Below the pieces are notes generated by a model, which ran no database searches, had not been told where the DNA came from, and saw nothing but the letters and a program-made list of their open reading frames with translations. Below are positions 55,414 to 64,000 of a stretch of 64,000 nucleotides of DNA, piece after piece (the stretch's first letter is position 1; the number at the start of each line of letters is the position of its first letter). Position numbers and translations under genes: made by a program. Source of the DNA: Chromobacterium paludis (GTDB lineage Bacteria; Pseudomonadota; Gammaproteobacteria; Burkholderiales; Chromobacteriaceae); contig NZ_CP043473.1 of assembly GCF_008275125.1 (NCBI RefSeq), positions 2,666,001-2,730,000 on the forward strand, given 5' to 3'.

Positions 55414-56750
55414 GCCAGTTTCTCCTTCAGTTGGATGTCGCCCGCGGCGTCATGCGCGCCGGCCTTGCGCGCCAGGTGGAACAGCACCGAGATGTAGGCC
55501 GCCAGCAGCAGCGCGTACAGCGCGAGATAAGTCGTCAAGGACGTGAACAGCATCGGCCCCGTCGCCTGGCCGGCCGCCTGCGCGGTGGTCAGCACGCCGG
55601 TCACCAGCCAGGGCTGGCGGCCGATCTCGGTGACGAACCAGCCGGCCAAGGTGGCCACCCAGCCGGAAAACGTCATCCACAGCAGCGCGCGCGCCAGGCC
55701 CTGCCCCGGCTCGCCGCGCGTTTTCAAGCGCCAGGCCGCCAGCCAGGACACCAGCAGCATCAGCATGCCCATGCCCACCATCACGCGGAAGCTCCAGAAC
55801 ACCTTGGCCACCGGCGCATGCTGCGCGAACTCGTTCAGGCCCTTGATCTCGCCGCCCCACTGGTGGGTCAGGATCAGGCTGCCCAGCTGCGGCACGCCGA
55901 TGGCGTAATCGTTGCTGCGGGTTTCGGCGTTGGGCAGCGCGAACAGCAGCAGCGGCACGTCTTTCTCGGTGTGCCAGATGCCTTCTATCGCGGCCAGCTT
56001 GGCCGGTTGGTGTTTCAGCGTGTTCAGGCCGTGCATGTCGCCGACGAACATCTGCAGCGGGATCAGCATGGCGGCCAGGAAGACGCCGGTTTTCAAGGCC
56101 GACATCACGCCGCGGCCGCGCTCGCCGCGCAAGTAGCGGTAAGCGGACAAACCAGCCACCAGGAAGGCCACGGTCAGGCCGGAGGCGATCAGCATATGGG
56201 TCAGCCGGTACGGCATGGACGGATTGAAGATCACCTCCCACCAGCTCAGCACATGGGCGCGGCCGTCGCGCATCACGAAGCCGGTCGGCGTCTGCATCCA
56301 GGAATTGAGCGCGATGATCCAGAACGCCGACACGGTGTTGCCGAAGGCCACCAGGAAAGTGGCCAGGGTGTGCACCCTCTCCGGCACCCGGCTCCGCCCG
56401 AACAGCATGATGCCGAGGAAGCCGGCTTCCAGGAAAAACGCGGTCAGGATCTCATAAGCCAAGAGCGGGCCGGCGATATTGCCCACGGTCTGCATATAGC
56501 CGGGCCAGTTGGTGCCGAACTGGAAGCTCATGGTCACGCCGGACACCACGCCCAGGGCAAAGGACAACGCGAAAATCTTCACCCAGAAGTGATAGGCGTC
56601 CATCCAGCCCTGCTCGCCGGTCTGGCGGAAGCGCAGCTTGAAAAACAGCAGCACCCAGGCCAGCGCGATATTGATGCTGGGAAACAGGATGTGGAACGAG
56701 ATATTGGTGGCGAACTGGATGCGCGCCAGCGTGACGGGATCGAGGTCCAT
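55410..56750 (-). CDS. cydA: Cytochrome bd-type oxidase subunit I, short Q-loop (CioA-like)
   Basis: A 446-residue quinol oxidase subunit that binds hemes b558, b595 and d or its variant. It opens LARIQFATNISFHILFPSINIALAW, closer to CioA of pseudomonads than to E. coli CydA, and at 446 residues it must have the short Q-loop. Heme-ligand regions are in SFHILFP and YRLTHMLIASG. Later blocks include GIMLFGRSRVPERVHTLATF and FWSFRVMVGMGMLMLLVSW. CioAB enzymes resist cyanide. A GbsR-like regulator gene precedes it by six bases. Confidence 0.93.
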   Translation of the reverse strand: MDLDPVTLARIQFATNISFHILFPSINIALAWVLLFFKLRFRQTGEQGWMDAYHFWVKIFALSFALGVVSGVTMSFQFGTNWPGYMQTVGNIAGPLLAYEILTAFFLEAGFLGIMLFGRSRVPERVHTLATFLVAFGNTVSAFWIIALNSWMQTPTGFVMRDGRAHVLSWWEVIFNPSMPYRLTHMLIASGLTVAFLVAGLSAYRYLRGERGRGVMSALKTGVFLAAMLIPLQMFVGDMHGLNTLKHQPAKLAAIEGIWHTEKDVPLLLFALPNAETRSNDYAIGVPQLGSLILTHQWGGEIKGLNEFAQHAPVAKVFWSFRVMVGMGMLMLLVSWLAAWRLKTRGEPGQGLARALLWMTFSGWVATLAGWFVTEIGRQPWLVTGVLTTAQAAGQATGPMLFTSLTTYLALYALLLAAYISVLFHLARKAGAHDAAGDIQLKEKLA

Positions 56751-56756
56751 CGCTTG

Positions 56757-57323
56757 CTACTCCTTGTCTGCGTCACGCTGTCCCAGCCGGGACAGCGATT
56801 GGGTGAACTGTAAGACCTTCTGCACCTGGGAACCCAGCTTCATCAGCCGCTGCAGCGTCTCCACGTCCATGTGCTGGATGTCGGAGAACCAGGTGGTGAC
56901 CAGCTCGATCAGCTGGTACATCTCCTTCATCCTGGCCTGCGCGTGCTGCTCGGCCTCGCTGGCCGGGCTTTCCATGATGGCGCCGCGCAGCATGGTCAGC
57001 GTCGGCTCCACTTCGCGCTTCTTGCGCTCCTCGGCCAGGGTTTTAAAGATCAGCCACACGTCTTCCGGCGTGGAGAAGTATTCGCGCCGATCGCCCGGAA
57101 AGTGCTGCAGCTTGACCAGCCGCCATGACTGCAGCTCCTTCAGCCCCATGCTGACATTGGAGCGCGAACAGCCTATGGATTCGCCGATTTCGTCGGCGTT
57201 CAGCGGTTTTTCCGAGACGTACAGCAAAGCGTAGATCTGGCCGACGGTGCGGTTGATGCCCCAGCGGCTGCCCATCTCGCCGAAATGCAGCACGAAGGCC
57301 TGTACCAAAGGTGGGAGGGTCAT
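56757..57323 (-). CDS. GbsR/MarR-type regulator of cydAB
   Basis: A 188-residue protein with the GbsR-family winged helix. It reads GINRTVGQIYALLYVSEKPLNADEIGESIGCSRSNVSMGLKELQSWRLV, then PGDRREYFSTPEDVWLIFKTLAEERKKREVEPTL, with a helical C-terminal half. It starts the gbsR-cydA-cydB operon. A perfect TTTCAG-N6-CTGAAA palindrome 13 bases upstream is the probable autoregulatory site, and an FNR box lies next to it. The inducer is unknown. Confidence 0.9.
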   Translation of the reverse strand: MTLPPLVQAFVLHFGEMGSRWGINRTVGQIYALLYVSEKPLNADEIGESIGCSRSNVSMGLKELQSWRLVKLQHFPGDRREYFSTPEDVWLIFKTLAEERKKREVEPTLTMLRGAIMESPASEAEQHAQARMKEMYQLIELVTTWFSDIQHMDVETLQRLMKLGSQVQKVLQFTQSLSRLGQRDADKE

Positions 57324-57335
57324 GAATTTTCCAAT

Positions 57336-57353
57336 TTTCAGTAATTTCTGAAA
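57336..57353. promoter_or_regulatory. Operator-like palindrome before the GbsR-cydAB operon
   Basis: TTTCAG-TAATTT-CTGAAA is a perfect 18-base inverted repeat 13 bases upstream of the regulator's start, in an otherwise AT-rich leader. It fits binding by a dimeric winged-helix repressor, most simply the GbsR-like protein itself. Confidence 0.72.
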
Positions 57354-57355
57354 GT

Positions 57356-57369
57356 TTGATATGAATCAT
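57356..57369. promoter_or_regulatory. FNR box upstream of the GbsR-cydAB operon
   Basis: TTGATATGAATCAT matches TTGAT-N4-ATCAA at nine of ten fixed positions. It abuts the palindrome at 57336, so FNR and the local regulator probably act on the same promoter. Confidence 0.78.
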
Positions 57370-57452
57370 AGGTTGACCATCCCAACCCAGTCAATACGAA
57401 CAGTTGTTGATCTGTCCGCTTGACGCCATGCCAAATCCATATTCAAGGCAAG

Positions 57453-57476
57453 AAAAAAGCCATGGCTAAGCATGGC
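57453..57476 (-). terminator. Terminator after glycerate kinase
   Basis: On the minus strand GCCATG-CTTAGC-CATGGC is followed by a six-T run, about 25 bases after the glycerate kinase stop. Confidence 0.78.
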
Positions 57477-57500
57477 AGGCAGGCGGATTCACGCGCCGAT

Positions 57501-58763
57501 TCAAAGCAATAGGATGGCTCGGAAGTCGTTGACGTTGGTGTGAGTGGGGCCCGTGATCAGCAGATCGTCCAGCGCGGCAAAGAAACCATAGCCGTCATTG
57601 TCCGCCAGACTGTCCTGCGCCCGCAGGCCCAGCGCCGCCGCGCGCGCCAGCGTGTCCGGCGCGATCCAGGCGCCGGCGTTGTCCTCGCTGCCGTCTATGC
57701 CGTCGGTGTCCGCCGCCAGCGCGTAAGCACCCAGCAGGCCGTTCAGCGCGATGGCTAGGGCCAGCAGAAACTCGCTGTTGCGTCCGCCCCTGCCCTTGCC
57801 CCGCAACGTCACCGTGGTTTCGCCGCCGGACAGGATCAGCGCCGGCCTGGCCACAGGCGCATCGCGCAGGGCGATTTGCCGGGCGATGCCGGCATGCACC
57901 TTTGCGACCTCCCGCGCCTCGCCCTCTATGCTGTCGCCCAGCAGCAGCACGTCGTAGCCCAGCCGCCTCGCCTCCGCCTCCGCCGCGCGCAGGGCTTGCT
58001 GCGGCGCGGCGATCAGCCGGTATTCGGCATGGGCCAGCCGCGCGTCGCCCGGCTTGGGCGTTTCGTCCGGCTCCGCCGCCAGATGCGCGCGCACGGCGGG
58101 CGGCAGCGCCAAGCCGTACTTGGCGATCACCGCGCGCGCGTCGGCGTAAGTCGTCGGGTCCGCGACGGTGGGACCGGAAGCGATCACCGCAGGATCGTCG
58201 CCCACCACGTCGGAAATCGCCAAGGTCACCAGCCGCGCCGGCGCGCAGGCCAACGCCAGCCGCCCGCCCTTGATGGCGGACAGGTGCTTGCGCACGGCGT
58301 TCATCTCGTCGATGCCCGCGCCGCAGGCCAGCAGCTGCCGGCTGACTTCCTGCTTGTCTGCCAGGCTGATGCCGTCCGCCGGCAGGCTCAGCAAGGCCGA
58401 GCCGCCGCCGGACAGCAGGCAGATCACCAAATCGTCCGCCGTCAGCCCGCCCACCGCGTCCAAGATCCGCCGCGCGGCCGCGCAGCCAGCCTCGTCCGGC
58501 ACCGGATGCGAGGCCTCCAGCACCTCGATGCGCCGCGTCGGCGCCGCGTGGCCGTAACGCGTCGCCACCACGCCGGACAGCTCGCCCGGCCACGCGTTCT
58601 CCAGTATCCGCGCCATCTCAGCGGCGGCCTTGCCCGCGCCCACCACCACGGTGCGGCCCCTGGGCGGCGGCGGCAAATGGTCGAGCAGGCGCTCCGGCTT
58701 GACGCTGGCGACGGCGACATCGAACAGGCGGCGCAACACTTCTTGCGGCGATAGACGGGACAT
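57501..58763 (-). CDS. Glycerate 2-kinase (GckA/TtuD, MOFRL family)
   Basis: A 420-residue enzyme of the DUF4147/MOFRL family that phosphorylates glycerate; members were often labelled hydroxypyruvate reductase. Key blocks are GRTVVVGAGKAAAEMA, LVICLLSGGGSALL, ADKQEVSRQLLACGAGIDEMNAVRKHLSAIKGG, SDVVGDDPAVIASGPT and the C-terminal MOFRL motif RGKGRGGRNSEFLLALA. An AGGAGGAAG site fixes the start at 58763. It is divergent from mutS. Confidence 0.92.
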   Translation of the reverse strand: MSRLSPQEVLRRLFDVAVASVKPERLLDHLPPPPRGRTVVVGAGKAAAEMARILENAWPGELSGVVATRYGHAAPTRRIEVLEASHPVPDEAGCAAARRILDAVGGLTADDLVICLLSGGGSALLSLPADGISLADKQEVSRQLLACGAGIDEMNAVRKHLSAIKGGRLALACAPARLVTLAISDVVGDDPAVIASGPTVADPTTYADARAVIAKYGLALPPAVRAHLAAEPDETPKPGDARLAHAEYRLIAAPQQALRAAEAEARRLGYDVLLLGDSIEGEAREVAKVHAGIARQIALRDAPVARPALILSGGETTVTLRGKGRGGRNSEFLLALAIALNGLLGAYALAADTDGIDGSEDNAGAWIAPDTLARAAALGLRAQDSLADNDGYGFFAALDDLLITGPTHTNVNDFRAILLL

Positions 58764-58920
58764 GGCGCTTCCTCCTTGGTTTATGACTTGATTGTGGCTC
58801 AGCCAGCCACGGCTGACACCCCCGCCGCCGCGGGTTAAAATGGCCTCGATTCCAACGCCCCGTCCTCGCCGGGGCGTTACGCATTTATCCAGACTGACCC
58901 AAAGCAGAGCCAGATACCCG

Positions 58921-61458
58921 ATGAGCACGCCCCAGCACACCCCGATGATGCAGCAATATTTAGCCCTCAAGCGCGAACACGCAGACAAACTGCTGTTCTA
59001 CCGCATGGGCGACTTCTATGAGCTGTTCTACGAGGATGCGGAAAAAGCGGCGCGGCTGTTGGACATCACCCTGACCGCGCGCGGCGCCAGCGCCGGCGTG
59101 CCGATCAAGATGGCCGGCATCCCCTACCACGCCGCCGAGGGCTATCTGGCGCGGCTGGTGAAGATGGGCGAATCGGTGGCCATCGCCGAGCAGATCGGCG
59201 ACCCGGCCCTTGCCAAGGGCCCGGTGGAGCGCAAGGTGGTGCGCATCGTCACACCGGGCACGCTGACCGACGCGGCGCTGCTGGACGACAAGCGCGACAA
59301 CCTGGTGCTGGCCGTCAATATGGTCAAGGGCGTGCTGGGCCTGGCCTGGCTGTCGCTCGCCAGCGGCGAATTCAAGATCATGCAGGCCGGCGTGGAAGAT
59401 TTGTCCAGCGAGCTGGAGCGGCTGAAGCCGGCAGAGCTGGTGATCCCGGACGACACCGGCCTGGCGGCTTTCGAAGGCATATCCATGCCGAAGAAAAAAC
59501 TGCCGCCGTGGCAGTTCGACATCGAATCGTCCAAGCTGGCGCTGACCCGCCACTTCGGCACCCGCGACCTGGCCGGCTTCGGCGCCGACACGCTGCCGGT
59601 GGCCGTCGGCGCGGCCGGCGCCTTGCTGGAATACGTGAAATCCACCCAGGGCGTCAATCCGGCGCATATCTCCGCGCTGTCGGTGGAAGACGCCGGCGAG
59701 CTGATCCGCATGGACGCCGCCACCCGCCGCAACCTGGAGTTGACCGAAACCATACGCGGCGAGGCCTCGCCGACGCTGGCCTCCCTGCTGGACACCTGCG
59801 CCACCAGCATGGGCAGCCGCCTGCTCGGCCACTGGCTGCACCACCCGATGCGCAACCATAGAAAACTCGCCCGCCGCCACGGCGCGGTGCGCGCGCTGCT
59901 CTCACGCTACCAGGACATCCACGCCGAGCTGGACCAGGTATCGGACATCGAACGCATCACCTCGCGCGTGGCGCTGCGCTCCGCCCGCCCACGCGACCTG
60001 TCGGCGCTGCGCGACTCGCTGGCCGCGCTGGCCGGCGTCAAGGCGCTGGCCGCCTCGCTAGACTCCGAGCTGCTGCACGAGCTGGCCGGCGTGCTGCCGG
60101 TCGATTCGCCGGTGCAGAAAATGCTGGCCGCCGCCATCCTGCCGGAACCCGCCACCTTCCTGCGCGACGGCGGCGTGATCAACAACGGCTTCAGCCCGAC
60201 GCTGGACGAGCTGCGCGCCATCCAGACCGACTGCGGCGATTTCCTGCTGAAGCTGGAGGCGCGCGAGAAGGAGCGCACCGGCATCACCACGCTGAAGGTG
60301 GAATTCAACCGCGTGCACGGCTTCTACATCGAGGTGTCCAAGGCGCAATCGGACAAGGTGCCGGACGACTACCGCCGCCGCCAGACGCTGAAGAACGCCG
60401 AGCGCTACATCACGCCGGAGTTGAAGGAATTCGAGGACAAGGCGCTGACCGCGCAAGACCGCGCGCTGGCGTTGGAAAAGCAGCTGTACGAGACGCTGCT
60501 GGACGAGTTGGCGCCGCACATCGCCGAGCTGAAGCTGATCGCCCAGGCGGTGGCCGCCCTGGACGTGCTGTCCGCCTTCGCCCAGCGCGCCGCCATCGGC
60601 AACTACGCCGAGCCGCAATTCGTGCCCGAGCCCCGTCTCGACATCGTCGCCGGCCGCCACCCGGTGGTGGAGGCGGAGGTCGAGCGCTTCATCGCCAACG
60701 ACACCAAGCTGTCCGCCGAACGCAAGCTGCTGTTGATCACCGGCCCGAACATGGGCGGTAAATCCACCTATATGCGGCAAAACGCGCTGATCACCCTGCT
60801 GGCTCACGTCGGCAGCTTCGTGCCGGCCGACAGCGCCGTGATCGGCCCGATCGACCGCATCTTCACCCGCATCGGCGCGTCGGACGACCTGGCCGGCGGC
60901 CGCTCCACCTTCATGGTGGAAATGACCGAGACCGCCAACATCCTCAACAACGCCAGCGAGCACTCGCTGGTGCTGATGGACGAGGTGGGCCGCGGGACGT
61001 CCACTTTCGACGGTCTGGCGCTGGCCTGGGCCATCGCCCGCGCGCTGATCGAGAAAAACCGCGCCTATACCTTGTTCGCCACCCACTATTTCGAACTGAC
61101 CACGCTGGCCGGCGAATACCCGGCGGTGGCCAACGTGCATCTGTCGGCGGTGGAGCACAAGGACCGCATCGTATTCCTGCACCATGTGGAAGACGGCCCG
61201 GCCAGCCAGAGCTACGGCCTGGCGGTGGCGCAGCTGGCCGGCGTGCCGGGGAAGGTGATACGCGAGGCGCGCCGCCATCTGGCGGACCTGGAAAACCAGT
61301 CCGCCGCGCGCGTGCAGCCGGATCTGTTCGCCGCGCCGGCGGCGGCGGAACCCGAACCGCACCCGGCGCTGGAACGGCTGGCGGAACTCGACCCGGATGA
61401 TTTCAGTCCCAGACAGGCGCTGGAAATACTGTTCGAACTGAAAAGGCTGACCTTTTGA
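58921..61458 (+). CDS. mutS: DNA mismatch repair protein MutS
   Basis: An 845-residue mismatch sensor. The mismatch-reading motif FYELF lies at the N-terminus ([18 protein letters not shown]). The ATPase has Walker [19 protein letters not shown], the ABC-type signature [14 protein letters not shown] and Walker [24 protein letters not shown]. The C-terminal end [20 protein letters not shown] is the tetramerisation/clamp region. The start at 58921 was chosen by the conserved N-terminus and an upstream AGATACC spacer. Confidence 0.97.
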   Translation: MSTPQHTPMMQQYLALKREHADKLLFYRMGDFYELFYEDAEKAARLLDITLTARGASAGVPIKMAGIPYHAAEGYLARLVKMGESVAIAEQIGDPALAKGPVERKVVRIVTPGTLTDAALLDDKRDNLVLAVNMVKGVLGLAWLSLASGEFKIMQAGVEDLSSELERLKPAELVIPDDTGLAAFEGISMPKKKLPPWQFDIESSKLALTRHFGTRDLAGFGADTLPVAVGAAGALLEYVKSTQGVNPAHISALSVEDAGELIRMDAATRRNLELTETIRGEASPTLASLLDTCATSMGSRLLGHWLHHPMRNHRKLARRHGAVRALLSRYQDIHAELDQVSDIERITSRVALRSARPRDLSALRDSLAALAGVKALAASLDSELLHELAGVLPVDSPVQKMLAAAILPEPATFLRDGGVINNGFSPTLDELRAIQTDCGDFLLKLEAREKERTGITTLKVEFNRVHGFYIEVSKAQSDKVPDDYRRRQTLKNAERYITPELKEFEDKALTAQDRALALEKQLYETLLDELAPHIAELKLIAQAVAALDVLSAFAQRAAIGNYAEPQFVPEPRLDIVAGRHPVVEAEVERFIANDTKLSAERKLLLITGPNMGGKSTYMRQNALITLLAHVGSFVPADSAVIGPIDRIFTRIGASDDLAGGRSTFMVEMTETANILNNASEHSLVLMDEVGRGTSTFDGLALAWAIARALIEKNRAYTLFATHYFELTTLAGEYPAVANVHLSAVEHKDRIVFLHHVEDGPASQSYGLAVAQLAGVPGKVIREARRHLADLENQSAARVQPDLFAAPAAAEPEPHPALERLAELDPDDFSPRQALEILFELKRLTF

Positions 61459-61520
61459 CCAGCTACGTTGGAAATCTTTACCTATTATTACTAAATGGTA
61501 TCTTTCAACACAGGAGCAAT

Positions 61521-61949
61521 ATGATGTCGCTTGAAACCGCTTCCGCCGCGCCCAGCATCCGCCAGCTCCTTGGCAAGCTGGCGGACGACGGGTCCATCGC
61601 CCTGTCCCAGATCCGGGAGAAGGCGAATCACGAACTTTCCAGCTTCGCGGAGCTGGCGCAAAAGGAACTTAACCAGTTCGACATCAGCATGCCGCCCGCC
61701 ATCAGCCTGATCAGCGGCAATGGCTTCCAGCTCTTGCTGGAAAACGCGCATCCGCATGAAGCCGAGATCCAAAACTGGCTGACAGGCAACCTGATCCTGG
61801 CCCGCAAGTTCAAGGAAGTCGAAGTGTTGTTTGAATTTGTCCGTGCCGCGGAAAGCGCGGGCGAGGTCTTCCCGGAAAGCTCCAGCTTCCACATTGGACT
61901 GACCAGCGCGGGACCCATCGCCTACTTCGAGGACCATCACAGCCGTTAA
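61521..61949 (+). CDS. Uncharacterised 142-residue protein after mutS
   Basis: I recognise no family. The ATG at 61521 follows CAGGAG and is preferred over an in-frame TTG just before the mutS stop. The protein is acidic, soluble and mostly helical. It contains ISGNGFQLLLENAHPHEAEIQNWLTGN and FKEVEVLFEFVRAAESAGEVF in the middle and ends SFHIGLTSAGPIAYFEDHHSR. The upstream spacer is AT-rich. It has its own terminator. A small regulatory or secreted effector-like role cannot be excluded. Confidence 0.72.
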   Translation: MMSLETASAAPSIRQLLGKLADDGSIALSQIREKANHELSSFAELAQKELNQFDISMPPAISLISGNGFQLLLENAHPHEAEIQNWLTGNLILARKFKEVEVLFEFVRAAESAGEVFPESSSFHIGLTSAGPIAYFEDHHSR

Positions 61950-61994
61950 TGCAAGCCTCCGTGATCCAAGATCGGCGCACAGCGCCGCCATCCA

Positions 61995-62018
61995 GCGGGG
62001 AAGCCTAGGCTTCCCCGC
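61995..62018. terminator. Terminator-like hairpin after the 142-residue gene
   Basis: GCGGGGAAGCC/GGCTTCCCCGC is an 11-pair perfect stem over TA, followed by CTTGCTTTTCC. It lies between two converging genes. Confidence 0.75.
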
Positions 62019-62104
62019 CTTGCTTTTCCGCCGCCATTAAAGAGGACACGAAAACGAATCGGCCTGCGCGCCAGGGCCGCCCACCGGGCGAGGCCGGCAG
62101 ACGC

Positions 62105-62776
62105 TCAGGACTTCTTGTTGCCGCGCGCGAAACGGAAGGCGGGCGGCGTTCCCTTGACCGACGGCGCGGTATGGCTCCTTGGCGCGCCGCCTCCCGGACC
62201 GCGCCCGCCCTGCGGCAGCCTCGGCAAATCCTCCAGCCGCACGTCCAGCTCGCGCGTCTCGCCCGGCGGCAAGCCATCCAGCCGCCACGGGCCGATGGCT
62301 ACCCGCACCAGACGCAGCGTCGGCAGCCCGGCCTTGGCCGTCATGCGGCGCACCTGGCGGTTCTTGCCTTCGCTGATGATGATTTCCAGCCAGCCGTCCG
62401 GCACCGTCTTGCGAAAGCGCACTGGCGGATTGCGCGGCCACAGTTCCGGCGTGGCTATGCGCCTTACCTGGGCCGGCCGGGTGACGAAATCGCCCAGGTC
62501 CACGCCGCGGCGCAGCATTTCCAGCTGTTCCTCTTTCGGCTCGCCCTCCACCTGCACCCAGTAGGTCTTGGGCAGCTTCCAGCGCGGATCGGCGATGCGG
62601 TGCTGCAACGCGCCGTCCCCGGTCAACAGCAGCAGCCCCTCGCTATCGGTGTCGAGCCGGCCGGCCGGATAGACGCCGGGCAAAGGCACGCAGGACTTCA
62701 GCGTCGGATGCGTGGGATGGTCGGAAAACTGGCAGATCACACCATAAGGCTTGTTGAGCAGAATCAGCTTGGACAT
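62105..62776 (-). CDS. 23S rRNA pseudouridine synthase, RluE-like
   Basis: A 223-residue RsuA/RluB/E/F-class pseudouridine synthase without an S4 domain. The catalytic Asp is in VYPAGRLDTDSEGLLLLTGDG, with KTYWVQVEGEP and IISEGKNRQVRRMTAKAGLPTLRLVRVAIG downstream. This layout, and the lack of S4, fits RluE (U2457). The C-terminal tail is basic and Gly/Pro-rich. The start at 62776 gives MSKLILLNKPYGVICQFSDH, the usual family start. Confidence 0.9.
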   Translation of the reverse strand: MSKLILLNKPYGVICQFSDHPTHPTLKSCVPLPGVYPAGRLDTDSEGLLLLTGDGALQHRIADPRWKLPKTYWVQVEGEPKEEQLEMLRRGVDLGDFVTRPAQVRRIATPELWPRNPPVRFRKTVPDGWLEIIISEGKNRQVRRMTAKAGLPTLRLVRVAIGPWRLDGLPPGETRELDVRLEDLPRLPQGGRGPGGGAPRSHTAPSVKGTPPAFRFARGNKKS

Positions 62777-63122
62777 GCGGCAAACACGGCGAAATGAATT
62801 AGGCGAATGATAGCAAGGCTGAGCCTCGCCGTGATCGCAATCGCGCATCCGCGGGGGTCGATTGCTGCTGCGCAGCATTCAAACAATCGTTTTATTCGCA
62901 TCCGAACGCCAACCGCCCAGTTATCAGGCATAAAAGTTTCAGTTGCGTCGCCTACCAAAACGATGAGAAGGGGTATAATTCGCTTTTGAAAATTGCCCAA
63001 GAGCCGCTGGACGCCCGCGTCCGGCCGGCCGCGCGCTCCGGCAGGCTGCAACAATGCCGTCCGAGCCCAGAACTCTTCGCGCAATCGTTCTGTCGTCACA
63101 AGATCAACATGGAGATAGAGTA
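62777..63122. other. Intergenic region upstream of icd
   Basis: A 346-base gap with no convincing gene. A good -10 sequence, TATAAT at 62974-62979 preceded by GGGG, has no clear -35 partner at normal spacing. It may be an activator-dependent promoter for icd. GC-rich leader sequence follows it up to a GGAGATAGAGTA ribosome site before 63123. Confidence 0.6.
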
Positions 63123-64000
63123 ATGCCAGCAGAACAATCGAAAATCATCTACACCCTCACCGACGAAGCGCCTGCGCTGGCCACCAGCTCTTTCCTGCCC
63201 ATCGTCCAGGCCTTCGCGGCATCCGCCGGCATTGAGGTCGACACCGCCGACATCTCCGTGGCCGCCCGCGTGCTGGCCGAATTCCCTGACTACCTGAACG
63301 ACGAACAGAAAGTCCCCAACACCCTGGCCGAGCTGGGCAAACTGACGCTGCAGCCGGACGCCAACATCATCAAGCTGCCCAATATCAGCGCCTCCGTGGC
63401 CCAGCTGATGGCGTGCGTCAAGGAATTGCAGGCCAAGGGCTACGCCATTCCGGACTACCCGGAAAACCCGGCCAACGACGCAGAAAAAGCGATCAAGGAC
63501 CGCTACGCCAAGTGCCTGGGCTCCGCCGTGAACCCGGTGCTACGCGAAGGCAACTCCGACCGCCGCGCGCCGCTGGCGGTGAAGAACTACGCCAAGAAGC
63601 ACCCGCACTCGATGGGCGAATGGAAACAGTGGTCGCAGACCCACGTCTCCCACATGCACCATGGCGACTTCTACCACGGCGAAAAGTCGATGACGCTGGA
63701 CAAGGCCCGCGACGTGAAGATGGAACTGGTGACCAAGAGCGGCCAGACCATCGTGCTGAAACCCAAGGTGGCGCTGCAGGCCGGCGAAATCATCGACTCC
63801 ATGTTCATGAGCAAGAAGGCGCTGTGCGACTTCTACGAGCGTGAAATGGAAGACTGCCGCGAAGCCGGCATTCTGTTTTCCTTGCACGTGAAGGCCACCA
63901 TGATGAAGGTGTCCCACCCCATCGTGTTCGGCCACTGCGTCAAGATCTACTACAAGGACGCGTTCGAGAAACACGGCAAGCTGTTCGACGAACTGGGCAT
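63123..64000 (+). CDS. icd: Isocitrate dehydrogenase, monomeric NADP type (5' part)
   Basis: Only the first 292 residues are in the window; the gene runs off the right edge. It opens SKIIYTLTDEAPALATSSFLPIVQAFA, followed by LPNISASVAQLMACVKELQAKGYAIPDYPENP and SAVNPVLREGNSDRRAPLAVKNYAKKHPHSMGEW, diagnostic of the ~740-residue monomeric isocitrate dehydrogenase (IDH-II). It oxidises isocitrate to 2-oxoglutarate with NADP in the TCA cycle. Confidence 0.96.
   Translation, partial: MPAEQSKIIYTLTDEAPALATSSFLPIVQAFAASAGIEVDTADISVAARVLAEFPDYLNDEQKVPNTLAELGKLTLQPDANIIKLPNISASVAQLMACVKELQAKGYAIPDYPENPANDAEKAIKDRYAKCLGSAVNPVLREGNSDRRAPLAVKNYAKKHPHSMGEWKQWSQTHVSHMHHGDFYHGEKSMTLDKARDVKMELVTKSGQTIVLKPKVALQAGEIIDSMFMSKKALCDFYEREMEDCREAGILFSLHVKATMMKVSHPIVFGHCVKIYYKDAFEKHGKLFDELG

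Overview
This is a GC-rich, gene-dense chromosomal segment of a betaproteobacterium, most likely from the Chromobacterium group of Neisseriales. Support comes from the protein repertoire (glnA-DUF4124-ntrBC, rpsF-priB-rpsR-rplI, hda-purM-purN, FNR-hemN, a monomeric isocitrate dehydrogenase) and from the absence of any prophage, transposase or rRNA operon. The genus is inferred from gene content and was not tested by alignment. About 73 protein genes are annotated. I saw no tRNA, rRNA, CRISPR or insertion sequence.

Layout. 1-4.1 kb: the 3' end of glnA, a small secreted coiled-coil protein, then ntrBC behind a clear NtrC box and sigma-54 promoter. 4.1-8.8 kb: a VOC protein, a transglutaminase-like protein and the divergent metR/metE pair. 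8.8-12.3 kb: sixA, lrgBA, ubiC-ubiA and a secreted Lys/His-rich peptide. 12.3-16.9 kb: a minus-strand block with a Nudix-ThiE fusion, a DUF6624-type protein, a DUF815 ATPase, a HAD phosphatase and hda. 17.0-23.1 kb: purM, purN, a DUF3108 protein, an RsmB-type methyltransferase, clcA and grxD. 23.2-27.3 kb: a degenerate EAL protein, upp behind a terminator-like leader, two accessory genes and uraA. 27.4-32.6 kb: an accessory stretch with two paralogous tiny secreted proteins flanking a LysR gene, three overlapping tandem GNAT genes, an AraC regulator and an isochorismatase-like hydrolase. 32.6-35.7 kb: an AT-rich gap with an NtrC-like dyad, a DUF2322 gene, a Dcu transporter and a MarR-GNAT fusion with a likely operator. 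35.7-37.2 kb: the rpsF-priB-rpsR-rplI operon. 37.3-39.5 kb: a copper-oxidase/CsoR operon. 39.5-46.7 kb: suhB, trmJ, a DUF1853 gene, fnr/hemN with an FNR box, and a chemoreceptor. 46.8-54.3 kb: an AGCS symporter, a periplasmic binding protein and a complete ugpBAECQ operon with a Pho-box-like array. 54.4-57.4 kb: cydAB of the short Q-loop (CioAB-like) type under a GbsR-like regulator, with an operator and an FNR box. 57.5-64 kb: glycerate kinase, mutS, an unknown gene, an RluE-type pseudouridine synthase and the start of a monomeric icd.

The strongest theme is regulation that can be read directly. Four global or metal regulators encoded here (NtrC, FNR, CsoR, the GbsR-like protein) have plausible sites within the same window. 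Sites for PhoB, MetR and the MarR-GNAT protein are also proposed. The most novel-looking items are the paired AMAGS micro-proteins around the LysR gene, the NtrC-type dyad in front of DUF2322, the tandem-hairpin leader of upp, the catalytically degraded EAL protein and the three-gene GNAT array.
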